Shown here one piece after another: positions 55,812 through 64,000 of a stretch of 64,000 nucleotides of DNA; the first letter of the stretch is position 1, and each line of letters starts with the position of its first letter. The DNA is from Ceratopteris richardii (taxonomy: Eukaryota > Streptophyta > Polypodiopsida > Polypodiales > Pteridaceae): NCBI GenBank assembly GCA_020310875.1, contig CM035423.1, positions 127,577,311 to 127,641,310 on the forward strand. Reading direction: 5' to 3'. The notes beneath the pieces were generated by a model. It worked only from the letters and a program-made list of their open reading frames with translations. It ran no database searches and had not been told where the DNA came from. Position numbers and translations under genes: made by a program.

Positions 55812-57240
55812 CATGCTTGGTCTTCATTGTTCCTTGATTTCCTGCAAACCAATCATTAATTTGAACATGTTCATCTTTGTTCCATCCAATGCCTTTGTGA
55901 GTATATTTGCACATTGTAGATGACTTGATAGATGGGATTGTTGAATATCCTTGCTAAGCAATTTCTCCCTTACATAATGATAGTGCACTTCAATGTGCTT
56001 AGTCCTTGCATGATATACAAGATTAGCAGCCAAATGAAGTGAACTAGTATTGTCTCCAAAGACTATTGGAGATAAGGCCATAGTTGGTTGCTTCTTGGAT
56101 GACCAAGATATAATCTTTGGACCTGCAAAGGATAGGTACCCTGAAGTGCTCCTCCTATCATCTTTGGAACCAACCCAATCTGCATCAGAATACATCCTTA
56201 TATCTAGAAGTGAAGGGATAGAACAACCCTTCATTCATTGTACCCTTTAGATACTTAAGCACCCTCTTTGTAGCTTCCACATGAGGCTTCCTTCGTGCAT
56301 GCATAAACTGAGTCAATGTACTTACTGCATAGGTAATGTACACTCTTGTTAGAGTAGCATAATTAAGGCTTCCCACAAGTTGTTGATAACCTGTAACATC
56401 ATCAAGTAGTTCATCTTCATGTGAACTCAATGTATGGTTGACTTCCATAGGAGTACCTGCAATTTTAATGTTCTCCATCTTAAACTTTACCAAGCTATCA
56501 TGTATGTACTTCTTTTGAGTGATAAGTATACCAAAATCTATATACACAAGCTCTAAGCCAAGAAAGTAGGTCAATAAACCAAGATCACTGATTTTAAATT
56601 CCTTCATTAATTGAGCCTTGACCTGCTTGATGCCATTGGCATCATTCCTTGTAATAATGATGTTATCTACATAGACACATAAGTAGACAACTTCTCATTT
56701 GTTCTTCTTAACAAACAAAGAAGAATCTGCCTTGCTTGCCAGAAAGCCTTGGTCCTACAAATAAGTAACAAGTTTATGGTTCTAAGCTCTAGGAGCTTTC
56801 TTGAGACCATAGAGTGCCTTCCTAAGCTTGCATACCCTGGTGGTTGTCCCATATACACTTCTTGTGATATCCATCCAATTAAGAATGCATTCTTGACATA
56901 TAATTGATATAAATTCCAATTTTTAGAAGCAGCAAGACTTACCAAAACCCTGATTGTTGGCATCTTTGCCACAGGTGAAAATGTTTCTTCATAATCTACT
57001 CCATGTGATTGGGAAAATCCTTTTGCCACTAACCTTGTTATGTACCTGTTTATAGAGCCATCTAAGTTCTTTTTGATTTTGTATATCCACCTTGAACCAA
57101 TTACCTTCATGTCTGGCTTCTTCGGAACTAGATCCCAAGTGTGAATTTCCTATAATGCTTCCAATTCTTCTTGCATAGCTTCTCTCCATTCTTTCTTCTT
57201 CCTAGCCTCTTCAAATCAAGAAGGCTCTTCTGGAGTTTTT
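55812..57240 (-). pseudogene. RT and RNase H of copia H
   Basis: In sense order: HTWDLVPKKPDMKVIGSRWIYK (about 57060-57150), DYEETFSPVAKMPTIRVLVSLAA (about 56930-57000), the YVD(D) region near 56660, FKISDLGLLTYFLGLELVY (about 56540-56600), and RNase H with MYSDADWVGSKDDRRSTSGYL (about 56130-56195) and [18 protein letters not shown] (about 55960-56020). The sequence is close to copia I and belongs to a related family. Broken, with several breaks. Confidence 0.85.
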
Positions 57241-57683
57241 CTGCCTCGGGGTCAATCTCTACGTATTCCTGAAAAATAGGAAGTACCACCGGTGAACGTC
57301 GCATTCATTCCCATAGCATATTTTGCTTATTCCTTATACTTTTGTGCATTCCATACACTCAATCCTATGTGTATCACTCCCATAAAAGTATTTTTTCTAA
57401 TTGTAATCATGCTGGTCGCTATGGGCATTTGAAGTTCATTATCTCTTCCATAGATCGTAAGTTTTTGAGCTAGTCGACCCGCGAACCTATCTGTTTTGTA
57501 TCGACTCATTCTCCTTGATGCTCCAAAGTACATAGTGCATTTCTTTGCACTTATAGCATGCCTATAAGGTCTATTTGAGTCTCCATAAGCTCAAGGGCTG
57601 GTCTTGTGCCGGTTGGCTTGACCAAACTTCATCGCTTCGAAACACACTTTTCTACCTTCGACAAGCTTCTCCAAGTTCTTTCA
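57241..57683. other. Unassigned junction and 5' LTR end of copia I
   Basis: The right end (to 57683, GTTCTTTCA) directly precedes I's primer site and should be the end of its 5' LTR, but I cannot place the LTR's left end. The left part may still belong to H. A minus-strand frame at 57327-57533 (MYFGASRRMSRYKTDRFAG...) matches nothing I recognise. Confidence 0.45.
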
Positions 57684-57684
57684 G

Positions 57685-57696
57685 TGGTATCAGAGC
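57685..57696 (+). promoter_or_regulatory. Primer binding site of I (initiator-Met)
   Basis: TGGTATCAGAGC, one base after the LTR edge; nine bases before the gag ATG at 57706. Confidence 0.93.
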
Positions 57697-57705
57697 TAGT
57701 TCAAG

Positions 57706-60700
57706 ATGGGTGATGGATTTCCCTCAATGATCGAGAAGCTTGATCGACACAACTACGCGGCTTGGAAAATCAGAATGGAGGCCTATTTGCAAGGTAGAAA
57801 TCTTTATGGAATTGTAGTAGGTGATGAAGCTATGCCTATTCCAAGATCCAAAGGAGGACCTACACAAGAGGAGACAGATAAGCTCACACTTTGGTGCGCA
57901 AGGGATGCTCAAGCAAGGTCGTACATACTAAACTCTATCTGTGACTTTCTATTACCACATATTAGAGGATGCAAGACATCTCAAGAGACTTAGGATGCCC
58001 TGGAGACTTTCTTTTCTGCTAGTACCAAAGTAAGAAAGAATCATCTTTGGAACGAGTTCAACCAAATGAAGAAGACACCTAAACAAACCATCACAGAGTT
58101 TGTTACCAAAGTCAAGGAGGTTGCGGATCAGTTAGCATCCATTGGAGAGCTGATTGAAGAAGATGTCATCATGAGGCAAATTCTCAACGGCATTCGAAGT
58201 GATAAGCAATGGCAATCCTTCACGACGGCTTACGATCTCATCATGGATGTGCAAACTCCAGACTTCAACATCTTTCTTGGACAACTCTTCAATCAAGAAG
58301 CCAACAATAGCATAAAGGAAGGTAACTCTTATCATGGTAATTCAACTAGTGCTCTATATGCAGATAAGAAGGATAAGAAGCAGAAAGGCAAGAAGAAGGA
58401 AGAAGACGAAGAAGAGACTTCCCAAGCCAACTTCGCAAGCAAGAGCAAGTGGAAAGGGAAGAAGAAAGGACCAAAGCAAGACAAAGCCAAAGGTCAGAAT
58501 GTTCAACCTTGTGCCATATGCGATAAGACCAACCACACCACTCAAAATTGCTGGTTCAATGGGAAGACCCAGAAAGGAAGTGGAAGAGGTGGATATGGCG
58601 GCAATAGAGGCAGAGGTAGACACAACTTCAACAATAACAATAGAAGCTATAATATAAGGGACTACAACAATTATTCAGAAGATCAACCACATGAAGACTC
58701 ATTACTTCTTATGAAGCTAAGCCACAAAGAAGGTAAAGAAGATGATCATTTGTTCTACATAGATTCAGGATGCTCGAATCATGTTGCAGGCAACATTGCT
58801 CTTCTATCTGACTTGGAAAGTCCAAAGCATAGACATGAAGTGCAAACAGGGGATGACACGAAGCACAATGTGGAGAAGATTGGTAATGTCAAAGCTTCCA
58901 ATGGCAGGACAAACATTCTGAGTAAGGTTCTCTATGTACCCACTATCACTAAAAACCTAATAAGTGTAGGCCAAATAGTTGAAAAAGGCTTGCAAGTTAG
59001 GTTCACCCAACATGGAGCTTTTGTGGAAGATCCATGTCAAGGCTTCAAGAAGATAGCCCGAGGTGAGAAGCATGGTAGGCTCTTTACTTTTGAAGTCGGA
59101 GAAACCAGGAACATAGCTCTATTCAGCTTTGGGTCTCAAACCCTAAGTGAGCTTGAAGTGTGGCATAAGAGACTTGCTCATGTGAATGAAAGAACCTTGA
59201 AGGATATATGCAGGGATCAAAGTGTTCTAGGACTGCCGAACATATCAAAGCAACACATGATCAATAGGTGTGATGCATGTCAGATTGGGAAGGCACAAAG
59301 ACAACCATTCAAACACAAAGGCTACATCCACAACAACTTATTGGACTTAGTACACACAGATGTATGGGGACCAAGTCAAGAACCTTCATTGGTAGGATCA
59401 AGGTATTATGTCTCATTTATTGACGACCATAGTAGATGGACTGTTCTATACTTTATCAAGAGTAAGAATGAAGTATTTGATTGCTTCAAGAAGTATCTTG
59501 CACATGTGGAGAATCATACAGGTAGATTACTAAAGAAGCTCAGATCTGATGGAGGGGGAGAATACTTCTCCAAAGATTTTGATGACTTCTTGCAGGAAAA
59601 AGGTATCAAAAGGGAAGTGACTACCAGGTACTCTCCTCAACTAAATGGAATTGCAGAGAGGAGAAACAAGACATTGGTTGGATCAGCCCGAACAATGCTT
59701 GAAGAGAAGAAGTTGCCACATTATCTATGGGCAGAAGCTATTTCAACTGGAGTGTACCTTGTCAATCGACTACCATCCAAATCACTTCAAGGTATGACTC
59801 CTTATGAAGCATGGCATGGAAGAAAACCTAGCCTTGGACATTGCAAGGTTTTTGGTTGTTTAGCTTATGTTCATGTACCATCACAAATAAGAGGTAAGCT
59901 AGATGAAAGGGCAACAAAGGCAGTGTTTATTGGATATGATTCAAATCCGATGGGTTATAGGTTCTTCAATCGTTCAACCAAGCAATTCACTACAAGTAGA
60001 GATGTTGTGTTTGAAGAACACAGGTCTTGGTATGATGAAGATAAACAAGGTAACACTACCATATGATCTTGATTCTGACTCTCATCAATTAGGAAGCAAG
60101 CATGATACACAGGTCCAGGATCCAAGAAGTGATACAGACGATGACCAAGATGAAAGAGAAAGGGATTACAAGCTATGGAAGTCAAGAGGCAAAGCAAAGA
60201 TGCAAGAGGTTGGAGAATGCTCCAAACAAGCACCTAGAAGATCAGCAAGAGAGAAGAAACAACCAGAAAGGTATGGATATGATTCCACATTTGTTACAAA
60301 GCATTCAATCTACTTGGCAAAAGACTCTATTTCAGAGGAACCCTCAACCTATGAAGAGGCAAAGGGAAACCCTAATTGGGAAAAGGCCATGAACGAAGAG
60401 ATAGATGCATTGAAGGAAATGGACACTTGGGATTTGGTTCCAATGTCGCCGAATCAAAAGGTAATTGGTTGCAGATGGGTATATAAAGTTAAAAGAAATT
60501 CAGATGGATCAGTTTGCAGGTACAAGGCAAGATTAGTTGCCAAAGGATGTTCACAAACTCATGGTATAGACTATGAGGAAACATTCTCACCAGTTGCAAA
60601 GATGACTACAATCAGGACATTGATAAGTGTTGCTGCTGCAAGGAATTGGAGACTCCTCCAACTTGATGTGAAAAATGCATTCTTAAATGGTTGGATAAGT

Positions 60701-61880
60701 GAAGAGGTATACATGTCACAACCACCAGGTTTTGAAAACCCTAATCATCCATCTTATGTTTGCAGACTTAAGAAAGCATTGTATGGATTGAAACAAGCTC
60801 CAAGAGCTTGGAATTACAGGTTGGTTACATATCTTCAAGATCAAGGGTTCAAAGCTAGCAGCTCAGATCCTTCTCTATTCATCAAAAGGGATCACAATGA
60901 GGTTATCTATCTATGCGTATATGTAGATGATATTATTGTAACAGGTGATGATCTAAATGGCATTCAAAGGATCAAGAGACACATGCAAGAGGAGTTCAAA
61001 ATCAGTGACCTAGGTGAGCTCACATATTTCCTAGGTATGCAGGTGATATACACAGATGAAGGAATGTATTTGACTCAAAGAAGATACATTCAGGATCTGC
61101 TTCTCAAGTTCAAAATGGAGAACACTAAACCTGTAGGTACACCTTTGGAGATGAATCATAAACTAAGTGTTTATGAAGGTGAGAAAATTGAAGACATTAA
61201 AGAGTATCAAAGCTTGGTAGGTAGCTTGATATATGCTACTCATACAAGGGCAGATATCTCATATAGTGTGGGAGTGCTTAGTCAGTTCATGCACTCACCG
61301 AGAAGACCACACATGGATGCGGCTAAGAGAGTACTTAAGTATCTCAAAGGTACAATCAACGAAGGTATATTCTATCCTTACTCTTCAGATTTGGATATCA
61401 AAATCTACTCAGATGCAGATTGGGTAGGAGCTAAGGATGATAGAAAAAGTACATCTCGTTACTTAGCATTTGCAGGTTCAAAGCTAGTGTCATGGAGTTC
61501 CAAGAAGCAACCAACAGTTGCTTTATCCTCAACTGAAGGAGAGTACAGAGGCTTTACCATAGCAACTCAAGAGGCAATATGGTTAAAAGCATTGTATACA
61601 GATTTGGGACTTATGAGTTCCAAACCTCACATATTTGGAGATAATGTAAGTTCAATGCATCTAGCGGAAAATACTATTTTCCATGCGAGAACCAAGCACA
61701 TAGAAGTCCATTATCACTTCATCAGGGAGAAGCTCATGGCAAAGGAGATTGACATTTCTTTTGTTCCGACTGAAAAGCAAGTAGCAGATATGATGACGAA
61801 GGCACTTGATGGAATAAAGCTTTGTAGATTCAAAGCTATGGCATGTATTCAACCTATCAGAATGAAGACTCAAGCATACT
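57706..61880 (+). pseudogene. gag-pol of copia I
   Basis: Order of parts: gag from 57706 (MGDGFPSMIEKLDRHNYAAWKIRMEA; UBN2-type helices to about 58330); a lysine-rich linker; a canonical CX2CX4HX4C knuckle (CAICDKTNHTTQNC, about 58510-58552); a glycine/arginine/asparagine-rich stretch; protease (YIDSGCSNHV near 58757); integrase zinc module (HKRLAHVNERTL, CDACQIGKAQ; about 59163-59300); integrase core (HTDVWGPSQEP near 59352, SFIDDHSRWTVLYF near 59415, SDGGGEYF near 59545). RT follows, about 60420-61000 (TWDLVPMSPNQKVIGCRWVYK, LDVKNAFLNG, YVDDIIVTG near 60920), then RNase H about 61390-61760 (YSDADWVGAKDDRKSTS, TKHIEVHYHFIREKL). Typical copia order, with about two breaks. Confidence 0.92.
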
Positions 61881-61887
61881 TTAGCTT

Positions 61888-61897
61888 GAGGGGGAGC
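61888..61897 (+). promoter_or_regulatory. Polypurine tract of I
   Basis: GAGGGGGAG before the LTR start TGTTGGAACATC at 61898. Confidence 0.85.
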
Positions 61898-62219
61898 TGT
61901 TGGAACATCAAGCTTACACTATGCTTGAGGTGGATTTGATCTACATCAAAGGCTATCGCGTCGAAAGAATATCCGTTGGAGAGTTCTTTTTCATATGCTC
62001 ATTTATTGTATTTTTTGAGAATATTTTGATGGCTCATTTACCGTTGTCGGGTCGTGAGGGATGCTCGGATGGTGGATCAAGTCATCCGCCTAAATCGTTC
62101 GGCACACGCGGGGTGTCTGTAGCAAACTCAGGCTTATGAAAATAAGGGTTCTAATGACAAAAGAATTTAAATTACCTAATTCTATGACTGAAACTAAGGT
62201 ATTTAAATAGTTTAAATAG
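61898..62219 (+). other. Start of 3' LTR of I, then unassigned sequence
   Basis: The LTR begins TGTTGGAACATCAAGC. I cannot find its end, so it is probably cut short. A relatively CG-rich patch at about 62045-62125 stands out from the AT-rich surroundings. No gene seen. Confidence 0.4.
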
Positions 62220-62432
62220 CTATGGACCATAAGGACGGGTAGCCTCGTACATAGCAATAGCTTCGTGATATGAGATTGAAACTTCCATAATGGGTTCTTC
62301 TACTAAACTTTCAGGTAAGCTATAGGGTTCTGGTCTGTCTAGAGTTGGCGGAACATTTTCAATATTTTCAATATTTTCAATATATTCAATAGTACTGTGC
62401 TCAGACTCATGAACTAACTTAGAAGACATCAA
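62220..62432 (-). CDS. Small hypothetical ORF (70 codons)
   Basis: A short frame with an ATG, MMSSKLVHESEHSTIEYIENIEN. It contains a small tandem repeat (ENI units from ATTTTCAAT repeats), then an acidic proline-rich part ending EATRPYGP. I do not recognise it. It could be a first exon, a piece of an old element, or chance. Confidence 0.2.
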   Translation of the reverse strand: MMSSKLVHESEHSTIEYIENIENIENVPPTLDRPEPYSLPESLVEEPIMEVSISYHEAIAMYEATRPYGP

Positions 62433-64000
62433 GGAAAGTAATGGAAAAACTAATGAAACAATATGATGCTAAACTGTTTGAATAAATGAATTAATAAGCT
62501 AATACAAATGTAAAGTCTAGATAATTGGATAAATGTCTAGTCAATTGGATAGTTGACTAAATCGGGAAGATAAGGTTTAAATGGATCTTTAGGTTGCCGC
62601 TTCACTTCAATTGTCTTCACTTCACTTTAATTGATTGTAATCTGCAAAAAACATTAAGAGAAACTTGAGCTCAACACTCATTTAAATACAAACGCAAGTC
62701 GTTTCTAAACCACTCTTTTTAGTTTTAGCTTTTAATCTACAACCACACTTTAATCTCCTTACTTCCACCACACTTTCCAGTTTAACTTTTCTACTTTAAT
62801 TACACTTAATTTCTACTCCTCTCTTTTCATCTTCACTAATTCTCTCCACTCTTTCTCTTAACCCACTTTTTTCACTTTAAGTGCATCTTCTATTGAGACC
62901 ACTCCTTAAATCTCTTTAGTTACACAACTTATATAAGCCATTCTTTTCCCTAGCACTCATATAGTCCACTAGTTATTTATCCATTTAATTAATCATTTTA
63001 ATCTAATTAGCCTACATTTCTCAATTAAATAAATCCATTAAATTAAGCTTAGGTTAAGCTTTTATTTAATTAGAACATTAGTTTTTAAATGCACACAAAT
63101 AATTAAAGTAATTATTAATGACATAGTTTAATGTTTAATACATAAATATGTAATTTAGATATTAATGTTTTTGAATAACATCTATCTTAACCCTTTAAAT
63201 ATATTAAATCCTAGAAAACCTATTGGAAACCCATAAAACCCCCTGGGTTAGATCATTAAAATCCTTCTGAACCCTAGCTTTAACCCATTATAACTCATCT
63301 AAACCCTTAACATTAACCAAATCTTATAAACAACACATGAATTCAAGAAACCCTAGGCTGAATACCCATAATTCTTGAATGTAAAAATAGGAAATTCTCA
63401 TTAAATAAGTAATTAGGGTAAACCCTAACATGAACATATGTCCTGCTTCATCCTTCATACCTAATAACATTTTCAAAATAGTTAATCCAATTAGCACAAC
63501 TGATCAACAGTGATATAAAAGAGGTTTAGAATTCACCAATAAATATTTTAATTTTTCGGCCATCAACTGGAAGATGCAAATCTTCCCGACATCCATCGCC
63601 ACCAAACCTGCACATCGTCCCGATGGGCCAACTTGCAGATTAAGGGAAGCAGCATTTTCAATGATTATCCTGAAATTAAATCATAGAACAGCATCAATTC
63701 TTTTTTTTTTTTTTAATATATTTAATCTTATCAAATTTTAAATCTTTTCAACATGCACATGAAGTTTATTTCAATTACATCTAGCAATGAAAACATATTA
63801 AAGTATAAAGGTAAACTATTAACCTTTTCAGTCAACAAACATTAGTTTACATTTTATCCATTTATAAACTATGTAAAGATTAGTATAAAATAGAATTCAT
63901 TTTCATTCATTCAAATGCAGGTTTCGTCATATATATGCATTCACATATGAGCAATCAAGCATGCCAAAGAAATCTACTAAATCTACTTGGACAAACAGCC
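62433..64000. other. AT-rich sequence without recognised features
   Basis: No coding frame, LTR, primer site or RNA gene is supported here. There is a pyrimidine-rich plus strand at 62690-62950, a strongly AT-rich stretch at 62960-63180, a T-run at about 63701-63714, and a short GC-richer patch at 63560-63640. It may be old host intergenic DNA or an unrecognisable element. Confidence 0.5.

Larger units (their letters stand above)
55117..57240 (-). mobile_element. Element H: Ty1/copia fragment (RT, RNase H, 3' LTR)
   Basis: Minus-strand copia with RT and RNase H, a polypurine tract (about 55802-55811, GGGGAGT in sense) and a 3' LTR of 685 bp. Its 5' half is absent in the window. The boundary with element I, or with the unassigned piece to the right, is unclear (about 57240-57320). 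Several breaks. Confidence 0.82.
57600..61960 (+). mobile_element. Element I: Ty1/copia LTR retrotransposon, nearly complete
   Basis: Plus-strand order: end of a 5' LTR (to 57683), primer site, gag, protease, integrase, RT, RNase H, polypurine tract, and the start of the 3' LTR at 61898. The 3' LTR's end could not be found, and the expected terminal sequence TCCAAGTTCTTTCA does not recur to the right. Coding part with about two breaks. Outer limits are approximate. Confidence 0.85.

Noticed and set aside
57327-57533. Possible organelle DNA insertion
   Set aside because: I compared the frame from memory with common plastid and mitochondrial proteins and found no match, so no claim is made.
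1-64000. tRNA, rRNA or host housekeeping genes
   Set aside because: None seen on reading both strands. The tRNA-like words are the primer binding sites only.

Overview
The window is from a land plant with a repeat-filled genome. Nearly all of it is LTR retrotransposons nested inside one another. I see no convincing host gene, rRNA, tRNA or CRISPR array. The Ty3/gypsy copies carry an 18-nt primer site that looks complementary to a plant tRNA-Asp 3' end, as in the Athila group. The Ty1/copia copies carry the usual plant initiator-Met site TGGTATCAGAGC. I cannot name the species or the plant class.

Layout, left to right. Element A (Ty3, minus) enters from the left edge with gag, leader, primer site and 5' LTR, ending at 4442. 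It sits in the 3' part of element D (Ty3, minus, a more diverged family), whose extra ORF3 fills 4443-6062. Element C (Ty3, plus, 6063-32695) is also inserted in D. Element B (Ty3, minus, 8223-21707) is inserted in C, four bases upstream of C's gag start, with a perfect CCAAG duplication. B looks whole, and its two 610-bp LTRs look identical by eye. C's two 627-bp LTRs differ at about one site. D resumes at 32696 (pol, gag, leader, LTR) and ends at 41771 inside E, an older copia (minus, 41772-43453). E in turn sits in F, an old decayed Ty3 element of the A/B type (minus, 43454-45761 and 51349-55116). F is further split by copia G (45762-51348, GTGTA duplication, LTRs about 5% apart) and by a 421-bp insert of unknown origin. 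Copia H (minus) and copia I (plus) follow. The last 2 kb are AT-rich and unassigned. The relative order is F, then E, then D, then A and C, then B, with G and H also later than F.

The most interesting content is the shared architecture of the Ty3 elements A-D and F. Pol carries the usual protease, RT, RNase H and integrase, but also a second zinc-binding module ahead of the integrase. After the integrase it has a second retropepsin-like domain and a tail of repeated WVPK motifs. Gag has an array of zinc knuckles with the unusual spacing CX2CX3HX4C. The leader between primer site and gag is a minisatellite built on the palindrome TCGCGA. The 3' UTR carries a conserved motif, twice per element in B and C. 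B and C together form a head-to-head inverted pair of about 9-10 kb per arm.
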